A stretch of DNA of 64,000 bases from an uncultured Collinsella sp. (GCA_902470815.1 CABRHS010000007.1:54880-118879), one strand, 5' to 3'; counted from the first letter of the stretch, positions 48,677 through 58,496 are shown. Translations and numbers: made by a program. The notes: generated by a model from the letters alone, not told the origin.

Positions 48677-50059
48677 TTATGCGGCCGATTGGTCCTCAGA
48701 TTGGTCGGTGGTCTCCGGAACGGGAAGGCCCGCCGCACGGGCCTCCTCGACGGTCATGTCCGGGGTTCCATCCCCATCGCCGTCGACGACCTTCTCATCG
48801 GACTCCTCCTTCTTGGGGGCGACGATCGAGACCTTGCCGACGCCGGAGACCTTCGTGTCGTATCGGACCTTCTCGCCGTTCTTGTAGACGGAAACGACGC
48901 TCGGAGAGTCCGTGGTAATGTCAATCTGGCTTTCGACCTTGAACTCCTCCTCAAAGGGACCGACAACCTGCTTTCCGAGGACGATCTTGCCGTCCAATTT
49001 GACCTCGACCCACGCGACGGAGCCCTTCTCCTTGAGCTTGACGCGAACAAGGGTCTCCTTGGGCTCCTCATTGGCGGGCTTAGCGGCACCGTCGGCGGTT
49101 GTGCCCTCCGCGTCCTCGTCATCGGCGGTAGAGCCATCGTCGACGTCAGAGCCGCTCTCGTCAGACGCGGAGTCCTCCGAGGGCTTGTCTACCTTGGAGA
49201 TAGACGGCTCAGCCGAGCCGGCGGGAGCAGCGGGTTTGGGCGCGCAGCCTCGCAGCAGCAGGAATCCGCCGAGCGCGAAGACGACGAGCAGGGCGATACC
49301 GCCCATCAAGAGCAATCGGGGATCGAGGGCCGGCTGGGGAGCGCGCTGCGATCCGCCCCTCCCCTGCTGACGCCTGGGCGCGGTGCGGGGATCGGGTCGG
49401 CGGCCATCGTAATCGCGATACCCCCGGTCAAATCCACCGTCGGGTCGGCGACGGGGGGTCGACGCGCGAGGGTCGCGCCGCGGGTCGACGCCGGGCGCGC
49501 GTCCGGGGCCGTATGCACCCTCCCCGGGTCGTCGCCCGTACGGTGCGGGGCGCCCGTTGGTGCGAGAGCGGAGCGAGGGATCATAGCCGCGGTGAGCGCC
49601 GCGGCGTTCATTGGAGGCGGGCCGCAGGCGGGCCGACGCCATGGGCTCATGAGGCGAGGTGGACTCAGAGACGTAGCCCGCCTGGGGCGGGCGCTGCGCG
49701 AAGCGGGACGAGGGAACGGAGTTCACCATCATATAGCGCGCGGGCGCATTCGAGCTGCGCGGGCTCGCGTCCGCGGCCGCATCCTGGAAACGGCCCACAC
49801 GGCCGCCGCTGCCGTTCTCATATTCATGCAGCGCGTCGAAGTACGCATCGACGACTTCACGCGGGTTGAGCCCCAGATAGCGCGCATAACTCGAGATCAT
49901 GCCCTGGGCGTAACCGCGCGGGGGCATGGCGGCGAAGTTCTCCGTCTCGAAGTACTCGATGATCTGCGGTCGGATCTTGACGATGTTGGAGACCTGTTGG
50001 ATCGAGATGCCGAGCTGGCGTCGGCGCTCGAGCAGCATGTCGCCGAAGTGGCGGCGCAT
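48677..50059 (-). CDS. RodZ-like helix-turn-helix membrane protein (DUF4115)
   Basis: A 460-residue bitopic protein. An N-terminal HTH_25 domain (about 4-75, LLERRRQLGISIQQVSNIVK) is followed by a long disordered Arg/Pro/Gly-rich linker (about 90-265), a membrane helix (LLMGGIALLVVFALGGFLLL, about 268-287), an acidic spacer and a C-terminal DUF4115 domain (ETLVRVKLKEKGSVAWVEVK). This is the layout of RodZ, which links MreB to the cell wall, and of B. subtilis YmfM upstream of pgsA. The linker is unusually long and basic. The ATG is two bases upstream of the ftsK stop. Confidence 0.88.
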   Translation of the reverse strand: MRRHFGDMLLERRRQLGISIQQVSNIVKIRPQIIEYFETENFAAMPPRGYAQGMISSYARYLGLNPREVVDAYFDALHEYENGSGGRVGRFQDAAADASPRSSNAPARYMMVNSVPSSRFAQRPPQAGYVSESTSPHEPMASARLRPASNERRGAHRGYDPSLRSRTNGRPAPYGRRPGEGAYGPGRAPGVDPRRDPRASTPRRRPDGGFDRGYRDYDGRRPDPRTAPRRQQGRGGSQRAPQPALDPRLLLMGGIALLVVFALGGFLLLRGCAPKPAAPAGSAEPSISKVDKPSEDSASDESGSDVDDGSTADDEDAEGTTADGAAKPANEEPKETLVRVKLKEKGSVAWVEVKLDGKIVLGKQVVGPFEEEFKVESQIDITTDSPSVVSVYKNGEKVRYDTKVSGVGKVSIVAPKKEESDEKVVDGDGDGTPDMTVEEARAAGLPVPETTDQSEDQSAA

Positions 50060-52756
50060 TTACATCCCTCCAAAAATCTCGTCTTCGGTCAAAGGCTCCT
50101 CGACCGCGCGGAGAGCGGCGAGGCCCTCCTCGTCGTATAGGACCTCGCGGGGCTTGGACCCGTCAGGGGGGCCGACGATGCCCTTCTCCTCAAGCATGTC
50201 CATGATACGGCCGGCGCGGGCATACCCGACCTTGAGGCGGCGCTGCAATCCGGACGTGGACCCGAGCTGCGTCTCGACGACGATCTGCGCGGCGTCCCAA
50301 AGCAGCGGGTCGTCCTCCTCCGGAGCCTCGTTGTAGAAACCGCCGCCCGAACCCCCGCCCATAGACGCCGGTGCGACGGCGGAGAGGATCTCCTCGTGGT
50401 AATCGGGCGCACCCTGTTCCTTGACGAACTCCACGACGCCGTTGATCTCGTCGTCGGAGACGAAGCAGCCTTGGATTCGCTTAGGCTTGCCCCAGTCGAC
50501 CTTGGAGAAGAGCATGTCGCCGTAACCGGTGAGCTTCTCGGCGCCCATCTGGTCGATGATGACCCGGCTGTCGATGCCCGTGGCGACGTTGAAGGCGATG
50601 CGGTTGGTGATGTTCGCCTTGATCAGGCCGGTCACCACGTTGGAGCTGGGACGCTGCGTGGCGACGATGAGGTGGATGCCGGCTGCGCGGCCCAGCTGGG
50701 CAATGCGAACGATGCTCGCCTCGACGTCCTTGCCCGCGACCATCATGAGGTCAGAGAGCTCGTCGATGATGATCACGAGGTAGGGCATCTTGGCGGGCGG
50801 GTTGTCATAGTGCTCGAAGGCCCCGGCGGCCTGTTTCTCGTTGAAGGTCGAGATCTTGCGAACGCCGATGCGCTCGAACACCTTGAGGCGGCGCTCCATC
50901 TCTGACACGGCCCATTGCAAGGCGCTCGCCGCCTGCTTGGGCTCGGTCACGACGGGAACGTACAGGTGCGGGAGGCCGTTGTAGCCTGAGAGCTCGACGC
51001 GCTTGGGGTCGACCATGATGAGGCGAACGTCCTCGGGGAGGCTCCTCATGAGCAGCGCCATGATGATGGAGTTGATCATGACCGATTTGCCCGAGCCGGT
51101 GGTGCCGGCGATGAGCAGGTGAGGCATCTTGGCAAGGTCGGCCACGACGGGCTGGCCCTCGGCGTCGCGGCCGATGGCGAGCTCGAGCGGACCGCCCTGC
51201 ACATAGGGAAGGACGTCGCCCAGGTTGACGTTCTGCCGCTTGGCGTTGGGAATCTCGATGCCCACGAGCGAAGTGCCCGGAATGGGAGCGAAGATGCGGA
51301 CGGACTGCGCGGCGAGCGACAACGCGATGTCGTCCTCCAGGTTGGAGATGCGGCTCACGCGCTCGCCCTCACCGGGCTGAACCTTGAATGTCGTGACCGT
51401 GGGGCCGGAGATCCAGCCAACCACACGTGCATGCAGGCCGAACTCGCTGAGCGTCGACTGGAGGGAGCTGGCCGTCTGCTCGAGCTCCTTCTCCGACGAC
51501 GCCGCGGAGGCGGAGTGCGGGTTGTGGCGCAGCATGCTGATCGGCGGGAGCTGCAGCTCGCCGTCGCCCTCCCCTTCCGCGGCGGGCTGCTCGCTTGAAG
51601 CCGGGGCGGGCTTTCGCTCGGTTGGGCCCTGTTTGGCTTTGAGGAAATCGGGGATCGCGGCGGCCTGCGGCTCGACGTGTCCCCTCGCATCGGAGACGCC
51701 AGGAGTGTCCGAGGACGCGAAGCCGTCAGCAGGGGAACCGGAGGCGGACGGGGCGTCGAACGGAGGCACCTCGGGGTCGTCGGATTCCGCGGCGTCGACG
51801 TTGCGGTCGGACTCGGCATAGCGATCGCGCACGGGGATGAGCGTGGTCTTGGCGCGCTCCGCGGCAACCTGCTCGCTCACATCGACAAACGGGTCCTCGT
51901 CGACGTCATCGTCGATCCGGGGTTCGAGAACGGTGGTCTCGCGAGAACCGATGAATGTGGTATCGGGCTCGGCCTCTTCATTAAAAAGCGGGGCTTGGGC
52001 GCCCTGCATACCACGGCCCATCTCGAGCGGGCTTTCGCAAACCGCATCCCCGCCAAGCTGCGCCATGGCGGCGTCCTCGCCCCAGGGCATCTGGTTCACG
52101 TCCACACGGCGGCGCTCGGCGACGCGACGGGCGCGCTCAGCCGCCGCACGGAAGAAGGCGCTCACGGAGAATCCGATGATCACCAGGCCGACAACGATAA
52201 GGCCGACGAGCACCACCATGGAGATCGTTTTGCCCAGGGCCTTCTGAAGCGCGCTCGCGATGAACGCGCCGACATACCCTCCGGAAGAGGACAGGGCATG
52301 CGACTCGAACATACCTGCCGTGGAGAACTCGGTACCCGGAACGAGCAACGAGAGCATGGAGAGTATGCACAGAAGGATGAGGCCCCCGCCGGCGAGCGTG
52401 CGCGCGTTGAGCGGTGCGCGATCGCGCAGGAATAGCCCTGCGGAAAAGATGAGCAGGGCAAAGGGCAGGACATAGGCCCCCAGGCCGAAGCCCAGGTGGT
52501 AAAAACCAGATATGGCATTGGATACGGGCGCCGTCGTGGGAGAGACGACCGCGATGAACGAGACCACGGCCACGACGGCGAGCACGATGCCCGCGATGTC
52601 GCGTGCGGCGGAATCGCCCATCAGCGGTTCGAACTGCGGTTCGGGGGCAGCGGCCCGGGCACTGTTCGCGCGAAGACCGCGCGCCGGTGCCTTAACCGCG
52701 TGCGAGCCCTTGCCACCCGAGCCCTTCTTGTTTCCGTTGGCGTTCGCGCGGGGCAA
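50060..52756 (-). CDS. ftsK: DNA translocase FtsK/SpoIIIE
   Basis: The 898-residue DNA pump clears chromosomes from the division septum. It has a basic N-terminus, four or five membrane helices (about 52-205), a Glu/Pro-rich linker (about 230-420), a motor domain with Walker A GTTGSGKS and LIMVDPKRVELSGY, and a C-terminal gamma domain (STSGLQRRLKVGYARAGRIM) for polarity-signal reading. The TTG start is supported by GGAGGTG five bases upstream, overlapping the end of rnj, so the two genes are coupled. It is followed directly by the RodZ-like gene. Confidence 0.95.
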   Translation of the reverse strand: MPRANANGNKKGSGGKGSHAVKAPARGLRANSARAAAPEPQFEPLMGDSAARDIAGIVLAVVAVVSFIAVVSPTTAPVSNAISGFYHLGFGLGAYVLPFALLIFSAGLFLRDRAPLNARTLAGGGLILLCILSMLSLLVPGTEFSTAGMFESHALSSSGGYVGAFIASALQKALGKTISMVVLVGLIVVGLVIIGFSVSAFFRAAAERARRVAERRRVDVNQMPWGEDAAMAQLGGDAVCESPLEMGRGMQGAQAPLFNEEAEPDTTFIGSRETTVLEPRIDDDVDEDPFVDVSEQVAAERAKTTLIPVRDRYAESDRNVDAAESDDPEVPPFDAPSASGSPADGFASSDTPGVSDARGHVEPQAAAIPDFLKAKQGPTERKPAPASSEQPAAEGEGDGELQLPPISMLRHNPHSASAASSEKELEQTASSLQSTLSEFGLHARVVGWISGPTVTTFKVQPGEGERVSRISNLEDDIALSLAAQSVRIFAPIPGTSLVGIEIPNAKRQNVNLGDVLPYVQGGPLELAIGRDAEGQPVVADLAKMPHLLIAGTTGSGKSVMINSIIMALLMRSLPEDVRLIMVDPKRVELSGYNGLPHLYVPVVTEPKQAASALQWAVSEMERRLKVFERIGVRKISTFNEKQAAGAFEHYDNPPAKMPYLVIIIDELSDLMMVAGKDVEASIVRIAQLGRAAGIHLIVATQRPSSNVVTGLIKANITNRIAFNVATGIDSRVIIDQMGAEKLTGYGDMLFSKVDWGKPKRIQGCFVSDDEINGVVEFVKEQGAPDYHEEILSAVAPASMGGGSGGGFYNEAPEEDDPLLWDAAQIVVETQLGSTSGLQRRLKVGYARAGRIMDMLEEKGIVGPPDGSKPREVLYDEEGLAALRAVEEPLTEDEIFGGM

Positions 52757-52757
52757 C

Positions 52758-54440
52758 CTACACCTCCATGACGACCGGGATGATCATCGGTCGGGTGCGG
52801 TTGTTGTTCCAGATGTAGTTGGAGAGCGCGTCGCGAACGGCCTTGCGAATGGCGTCGGTGCCGGAGCTCGAGAAGTTGAACTTGCCCTTCTCGATAGCGC
52901 GCTGCACGGCGGCGCCGGCATCGGCGGAGAACTGGTCGTCGATGGGGAACGAGACGCCTCGGCCGGAGAACTCCAGGTCGCCGATCTTCTTGCGCTTCAT
53001 GTCGAGCATGGCGACGACGGTGACCATGCCGTCGCTGGCGAGCTTCTGGCGGTCGCGCAGGACGATGGGGTCGGTGTCGCCGATGCGCAGGCCGTCGACG
53101 TAGACCACACCGGACTCGACGGCGCGGCCGCGCTTGACGCGACCGTCGCGGACCTCGAGGGTGTCGCCGTTGTCCACGACGAAGATGTTCTTGCGGGGGA
53201 TGCCCATCTTCTCGCCCAGCGCGGCATGGGCGCGCAGGTGCACGGCCTCGCCGTGAACGGGCATGAAGAACTTGGGCTTGGTGAGGGCCAGCATGAGCTT
53301 GAGCTCCTCCTGGCTGGCATGGCCGGAGACGTGGACGAGCGCTCGGCTCTTGTCGTAGACGTCGCACCCGAGCTTGGCCAGGCTGTTCACGACCTGCTGG
53401 ACGGCCTTCTCGTTGCCCGGGACCGGGGTGGCGGAGATGATCACGGTGTCGCCCTCGTGAATGGAGAGCGTCTTATGCTCGCCATTCGCCATGCGGGACA
53501 GCGCGGAGAGCGGCTCGCCCTGGGATCCGGTGCACATGACCACGATCTTATCCTCGGGCAGGCCGTTGATGTCGAAGGCGTCGACAAGGTCGTTCTCATT
53601 GACGTTGAGGTAGCCGAGCTCGCGGGCAACGCGCGTGTTGGTGAGCATGGATCGACCGGTGACGACGATCTTGCGGTTGCACTTCTTCGCTGCGTCGCAG
53701 ATCTGCTGCAGGCGATGGATGTGGCTGGAGAACGAGGCGACGAACACGCGGCCCTTGGCGTTCTTGATGATGTGCAGCAGCGAAGGGCCGACCTCGGCCT
53801 CGGATTTGGTGAAGCCGGGGACCGTGGCGTTGGTGGAGTCGGAGAGCAGCAGGTCGACGCCCTGCTTGCCGAACTTGGCGATGGCGCCGTAATCCGGGGT
53901 CACGCCGTCGATGGGCGTCTGATCGAGCTTGAAGTCTCCCGTGTGCACAACGGTTCCGGCAGGGGTCTTGAGAAAGACGCCGAGCGCGCCGGGGATGGAG
54001 TGCGTGGTGGAGAAGAACTCGATGGAGAAGCAGCCCAGGTTGATGTGGCTGCCGCCCTTGACCTCGCGGAACTTGGGCGCGCGGATGCGGAACTCGGAGA
54101 GCTTGCCCTCGATGAACCCGAGGGTGAGCTTGCTGGAGAAGATCGGCACCTTGTTGTTGAGGTCCTGCAGCAGGTACGGCAGGGCGCCGGTGTGGTCCTC
54201 ATGGCCATGGGTGATGATGATACCGCGGAGCTTGTGCTCGTTCTCGAGCACATAGGTGTAGTCGGGCAGGACCAGGTCGATACCGGGCTGGTTGTCGTCG
54301 GGGAACATGAGGCCCGCGTCGACCAGGACCATGTCCTCGCCGCACTCGAACGCCGTCATGTTCTTGCCGATGCCGTCAAGGCCGCCCAAGGGGATGATCT
54401 TGAGCGGAGCGGAGGATTTCGTCTTGTCGTTACCTGCCAT
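52758..54440 (-). CDS. rnj: Ribonuclease J
   Basis: The 560-residue metallo-beta-lactamase/beta-CASP ribonuclease acts in 5'-end processing and mRNA turnover. The metal-binding motif is HGHEDH (residues 78-83), with later VVHTGDFKLD and CTGSQGEPLSALSRMANGEH, and HVSGHAS near the beta-CASP end. The ATG at 54440 has AAAGGAA upstream; longer starts are not supported. The gene has its own promoter about 110 bases upstream. Together with rny it gives this organism the Gram-positive RNA-decay pair. Confidence 0.95.
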   Translation of the reverse strand: MAGNDKTKSSAPLKIIPLGGLDGIGKNMTAFECGEDMVLVDAGLMFPDDNQPGIDLVLPDYTYVLENEHKLRGIIITHGHEDHTGALPYLLQDLNNKVPIFSSKLTLGFIEGKLSEFRIRAPKFREVKGGSHINLGCFSIEFFSTTHSIPGALGVFLKTPAGTVVHTGDFKLDQTPIDGVTPDYGAIAKFGKQGVDLLLSDSTNATVPGFTKSEAEVGPSLLHIIKNAKGRVFVASFSSHIHRLQQICDAAKKCNRKIVVTGRSMLTNTRVARELGYLNVNENDLVDAFDINGLPEDKIVVMCTGSQGEPLSALSRMANGEHKTLSIHEGDTVIISATPVPGNEKAVQQVVNSLAKLGCDVYDKSRALVHVSGHASQEELKLMLALTKPKFFMPVHGEAVHLRAHAALGEKMGIPRKNIFVVDNGDTLEVRDGRVKRGRAVESGVVYVDGLRIGDTDPIVLRDRQKLASDGMVTVVAMLDMKRKKIGDLEFSGRGVSFPIDDQFSADAGAAVQRAIEKGKFNFSSSGTDAIRKAVRDALSNYIWNNNRTRPMIIPVVMEV

Positions 54441-54548
54441 AAGCGTTGGTTCCTTTCGGTTGCGTTTCATACAAAAACGATGGGTCGCGCCCATCGCACT
54501 GGTTCTGATGACCGTAGTCGGCTCGAGGGGGCCGACGCATTCCGTCTT

Positions 54549-54594
54549 ATTGTACCGGGGAGTTGCAACGCGAACAAAAGTACACCAAAAGTAC
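54549..54594 (-). promoter_or_regulatory. rnj promoter with 11-bp-phased direct repeats
   Basis: On the minus strand, TTGTTC (54572-54577), 17-base spacer and TACAAT (54549-54554). Two copies of GTACTTTTG (54586-54594 and 54575-54583 as read leftward) start 11 bases apart and overlap the -35, suggesting a regulator bound on one face of the helix. Confidence 0.7.
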
Positions 54595-54647
54595 GGGTGG
54601 GCGCAGGAGCAGGCGACGAAGCGAACCCGAAAGGACGCGCGACGCAT

Positions 54648-54684
54648 CCGGCCCCCCGAGTCGCGGATGCGAACCGGGGGCCGG
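54648..54684. terminator. GC-rich hairpin downstream of ppdK
   Basis: CCGGCCCCC (54648-54656) pairs with GGGGGCCGG (54676-54684) across a 19-base loop, just beyond the ppdK stop. No T-run is present on either strand, so termination is only likely. Confidence 0.45.
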
Positions 54685-54707
54685 ACGAGGGGGGTTGCGT
54701 CAGCGCG

Positions 54708-57452
54708 CTAGCCGCGCTGAGAAGCTAGTTTTGCCTGGGCGGCTGCGAGGCGCGCCAGGGGCACCCGATACGGGCTGCAGCTCACGTAGTCGACGCCGGC
54801 GCGATTGAAGAACCGCTCGATCGAGGCGGGATCGCCGCCATGCTCGCCGCACACGCCGAAATGCATGTCGGGGTTGGATGCGCGCCCCTTGTCCACGGCC
54901 ATCTTCACAAACTCGAGCACCGCGTGATCGATGGTCTCGAACGGGTTGGATGGCAGGATCTTCTTGTGCAGGTACACGGGGATGAACTTGGCCTCGGCAT
55001 CGTCGCGGGAAAACCCGAAGGCGGTTTGGGTGAGGTCGTTCGTGCCGAAGCAGAAGAAGTCCGAATGGGAGGCGATCTGATCGGCCACCATGCAGGCGCG
55101 CGGCAGCTCCACCATGGTGCCGATGGGGATGTCGAGCGAGACGCCGTATTCGGACGCGACCTCGGCCACCACGCGCTCCGCCACGGCGCGGGTCTGCGCG
55201 CTCTCCTCGGTAATCGAGACGAGCGGAATCATGAGCTCGGGGCGCGGGTCGAGGCCCTCGGCCTTGAGGCGGGCGGCGGCGGAGGCCACGGCGCGGACCT
55301 GCATGAGGGGCAGGTCGCCGTACACCACGGAGAGGCGCACGCCGCGCAGGCCGAGCATGGGGTTGGACTCTGCCATGGAATCGATGCGACGCAGACGGGA
55401 GCGCATGGCGGCGAGCCCATCTTCATCCGCATGCTCGAACTCACTCTTCGCGATGGCGAGGGCGAGTTCGCGCGGGTCGTCCAGGAACTCATGGAGGGGC
55501 GGGTCGATGAGCCGGATGACCATGGGGCGTCCCGTCATGGTGCGCATCATGGCCTCGAAGTCCCCCGTCTGCACCCGCAGGAGCTCCTCGAGCGCCGCGG
55601 CTCGCTCGCCATCGTCATCTGAGAGGATGAACGTCTGGATGATGTCCTTGCGGTCTCCAAGGAACATGTGCTCCGTACGGCATAGGCCGATGGCCTCGGC
55701 ACCGAAGCCAAGCGCCAGCTCGGCGTCTTCAGGGTTGTCGGCGTTCACGCGCACATGGTAGGCGCGGCCGTTCGCCTCATCCAGACGGATCTTGTCGGCC
55801 CACGACAGGATCGTGTCCAGATCGCCTGTGAGCTCGGGCTCCACCAGGGGAACGCGGCCGGAGACGACGATTCCCCGCGCGCCGTCGATGGAAATCACAT
55901 CGCCCTCATGAAGGACCGTGTTCGTGCCCCTCACGGTGACGGTCTTCGCGGTCGCGTCGATCTGGAACGCCTCCACGCCGCAGACGCACGGGGTCCCCAT
56001 GCCGCGGGCGATCACGGCCGCGTGACTCGTCTTGCCGCCGTGGCTGGTGAGGATCCCCTCCGCGGCGACCATGCCCTTGAGGTCGTCGGGGTTGGTCTCC
56101 CAGCGAACAAGGATCACGGGGGCTCCCTGGGCGGATCGGGTCACGGCGTCATCGGAGCTGAAGACGATCTCGCCCACGGCGGCACCGGGACTCGCGTTCA
56201 GGCCGCGCGCCAAGACGTCCACGGGCGCGCTCGCGTCGAACTGGGGGTGGAGCAGTTGATCGAGCTGCGCGGGCTCGATGCGCCGGACGGCCTCGTGCTC
56301 GTCGATGAGGCCCTCCTCAACCATGTCAATCGCAATTCGCAGGGCCGCCGCCGCGGTGCGCTTGCCCGCGCGCGTCTGGAGCATCCAGAGCCTGCCCTGC
56401 TCGATGGTGAACTCGATGTCGCACATGTCGCGGTAATGCCCCTCCAGGACGCCGAATATGCGCTCGAGCTCCGCCGCCGCGGCCTCCAGCCCGGGCACGC
56501 CGGCGAGGTCGGCGATGGGCTCAGTGTTGCGAATGCCCGCGACCACGTCCTCGCCCTGCGCGTTCACGAGAAAGTCACCGTACGCCCCCTTGGCGCCGCA
56601 GGCCGGATCGCGCGTGAACGCAACGCCCGTGGCGGAGGTCTCGCCCTTGTTGCCGAAGACCATGACCTGGACGTTCACCGCGGTGCCGAGGTCGTCTGAG
56701 ATGCCGGACCGCTGGCGGTACAGGCAGGCGCGCTCGTTCATCCAGCTGCCGAAGACCGCCTGGATGGCAAGACGGAGCTGAAGGCGCGGGTCCTCGGGGA
56801 ACCGGACTGCGCCGCCCACCGAGAGCTCCGGGTGGTCGAGCGCGGAGACCTCGCGGGAGAAGATCTCCTTGAACTCCTCGACGAGGGACTCGAGGTCATC
56901 GGCGGAGAGCTCGGCGTCACTCGCCGCGCCCGCGATCAGCTTGCGCTGGACCAGGGCGTTCTCGAACAGCTCGGCGTCAACGCCCAGCACCACGTCGGAG
57001 AACATCTGGATGAACCTGCGGTAGGAGTCCCATGCGAAACGGGCGTCGCCCGTCTGCTCGATGAGGCCGCGGACCGACTTGTCGTTGAGGCCGAGGTTGA
57101 GGACGGTGTCCATCATGCCGGGCATGGAGAACGGGGCGCCGGAGCGCACGGAGACGAGCAGCGGGTCGGCCGCGTCGCCCAGGCGCTTGCCCATGCGCTG
57201 CTCCAGGTCGCGCGTGGCGATCTCTATCTGCTCGAGCGTCGCGTCATCCCATTCGTCCCCCGCATTGGAATACGCCATGCAGGCCTGGCAGGTGATGGTG
57301 AACCCAGGGGGAACGGGCAGATCGAGCCGGCACATCTCGGCCAGGTTGGCTCCCTTGCCGCCCAAGACGTAGTTCAACGACGCATCGCCCTCGGTGACAT
57401 CCGCTCCTGATTCGTCCGCGCCGAATCGGTACACGCACTTTGAAACTTCCAC
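54708..57452 (-). CDS. ppdK: Pyruvate, phosphate dikinase
   Basis: The 914-residue enzyme interconverts pyruvate, ATP and phosphate with phosphoenolpyruvate, AMP and pyrophosphate. It has the N-terminal ATP-grasp domain (GGKGANLAEM), the phosphohistidine domain (GGKTSHAAVIARGMGTPCVCG, catalytic His) and the C-terminal PEP-utilising barrel (GTNDLTQTAFGFSRDD, then FGVCGEHGG). A GTG start at 57452 fits the usual N-terminus (KCVYRFG) and has AGGGGG upstream; an ATG at 57482 would add ten residues. Its promoter lies within the end of the regulator gene. Confidence 0.94.
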   Translation of the reverse strand: MEVSKCVYRFGADESGADVTEGDASLNYVLGGKGANLAEMCRLDLPVPPGFTITCQACMAYSNAGDEWDDATLEQIEIATRDLEQRMGKRLGDAADPLLVSVRSGAPFSMPGMMDTVLNLGLNDKSVRGLIEQTGDARFAWDSYRRFIQMFSDVVLGVDAELFENALVQRKLIAGAASDAELSADDLESLVEEFKEIFSREVSALDHPELSVGGAVRFPEDPRLQLRLAIQAVFGSWMNERACLYRQRSGISDDLGTAVNVQVMVFGNKGETSATGVAFTRDPACGAKGAYGDFLVNAQGEDVVAGIRNTEPIADLAGVPGLEAAAAELERIFGVLEGHYRDMCDIEFTIEQGRLWMLQTRAGKRTAAAALRIAIDMVEEGLIDEHEAVRRIEPAQLDQLLHPQFDASAPVDVLARGLNASPGAAVGEIVFSSDDAVTRSAQGAPVILVRWETNPDDLKGMVAAEGILTSHGGKTSHAAVIARGMGTPCVCGVEAFQIDATAKTVTVRGTNTVLHEGDVISIDGARGIVVSGRVPLVEPELTGDLDTILSWADKIRLDEANGRAYHVRVNADNPEDAELALGFGAEAIGLCRTEHMFLGDRKDIIQTFILSDDDGERAAALEELLRVQTGDFEAMMRTMTGRPMVIRLIDPPLHEFLDDPRELALAIAKSEFEHADEDGLAAMRSRLRRIDSMAESNPMLGLRGVRLSVVYGDLPLMQVRAVASAAARLKAEGLDPRPELMIPLVSITEESAQTRAVAERVVAEVASEYGVSLDIPIGTMVELPRACMVADQIASHSDFFCFGTNDLTQTAFGFSRDDAEAKFIPVYLHKKILPSNPFETIDHAVLEFVKMAVDKGRASNPDMHFGVCGEHGGDPASIERFFNRAGVDYVSCSPYRVPLARLAAAQAKLASQRG

Positions 57453-57630
57453 GACAACCCCCTGTCGGGCCGCGAGGCCCATCGCGATTACCCGCTTCGA
57501 CGGGCTTAAGGGGACTGTACGGGCGAGCCCTCGAGCCCGCGTGAAGATACGGGGAAGTCCGCGTGAGCGGCCGCGGGCGTCCGGCGAACGGCTGGTTATG
57601 TGGTTACCTGATGTAGATACCACCGCAGGT

Positions 57631-57658
57631 AGATTATGCTAATTCGTTTTATGTCCAA
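57631..57658 (-). promoter_or_regulatory. ppdK promoter overlapping the end of the regulator gene
   Basis: On the minus strand, TTGGAC (57653-57658), 16-base spacer and TAATCT (57631-57636). The elements span the last codons and stop of the upstream gene and would give a leader of about 175 bases before ppdK. Confidence 0.6.
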
Positions 57659-58496
57659 GCATGTTTTTCCTGTGTGCGCGACCAGCCGCGACCCTCTCCA
57701 GGTGCAAGGCGATCTCTGCGGCGGACTCCTCGATGGCCTTGCCGTCCGTCCGTATGGAAAGGCAGCCGAGCCGCTTGATGAGCGCGCGGGCGTCGTCCAT
57801 CTCCCGGGCGACAAGCTCAGGGTCGGCATAGGAGCCGGCCACGGCGCGCGAGAGGTTGTCGCCCAGGCGGCTGTTCCTGATGGATGAGACCACGCCCGCG
57901 GTTGAGATGAGGCCGAACACCTTGGCGGGATCAACCTCGAACAGCGAGGCCGGCGGCTCGACACCGGTCGCCAGGGGAATGTTGGCAACGCGATACCCCT
58001 GGTGCGCGAGGTACATGGAAAGCGGTGTCTTGCCCGTGCGAGAGATGCCGATCAAGACGATGTCCGCGCCGGACAGGTCATCGGAGCCGCGGCCGTCATC
58101 GTGCTCGACGAAGTACTCCATGGCCTCGATGCGTTTGAAATAGCCCTCATCGGTCCGGTGTATCGCGCCAGGCACCCCCCGGGGCTCAAGGCCGGTCATC
58201 TCGCCGAGCGCCGCGAGGACCGGGCCCAGCACGTCGACAGAGGGAATGCCGAGCCGCATGAGGAGGGATGAGATCTCATCGCGCAGGAGCTTGTCGACCA
58301 CGGTGTAGAGGACCGCGATGCCCTCCCCCGCCTCGATTCGGGCTCGAACGGCATTCTCGACCTCCCCCGACCGACGCACGTTGGGCAAGCGGTCTATGCG
58401 AACGTCGGCCGGCTCGAACTGAGCTGACGCCGCGTGGGCGAGCGCGCGGGCCGTCTCCCCCAGCGAATCGGACACGACCAGGACCGTTGATTTCAC
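57639..58496 (-). CDS. Pyruvate, phosphate dikinase regulatory protein (PSRP/DUF299)
   Basis: A 285-residue bifunctional kinase/pyrophosphorylase of the PDRP/PSRP family that inactivates PPDK by ADP-dependent threonine phosphorylation and reactivates it. It starts STVLVVSDSLGETARALA, and has the P-loop-like GISRTGKTPLSMYLA, with GYRVANIPLATGVEPP after it. Adjacency to ppdK identifies PPDK, not PEP synthase, as the target. It is downstream of glyS behind a terminator. Confidence 0.95.
   Translation of the reverse strand: MKSTVLVVSDSLGETARALAHAASAQFEPADVRIDRLPNVRRSGEVENAVRARIEAGEGIAVLYTVVDKLLRDEISSLLMRLGIPSVDVLGPVLAALGEMTGLEPRGVPGAIHRTDEGYFKRIEAMEYFVEHDDGRGSDDLSGADIVLIGISRTGKTPLSMYLAHQGYRVANIPLATGVEPPASLFEVDPAKVFGLISTAGVVSSIRNSRLGDNLSRAVAGSYADPELVAREMDDARALIKRLGCLSIRTDGKAIEESAAEIALHLERVAAGRAHRKNMLGHKTN

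Noticed and set aside
52512..54728. 738-codon plus-strand open frame across rnj and the ftsK start
   Set aside because: Antisense to RNase J, which has its HGHEDH motif, promoter and ribosome-binding site; the frame has shadow-type composition.
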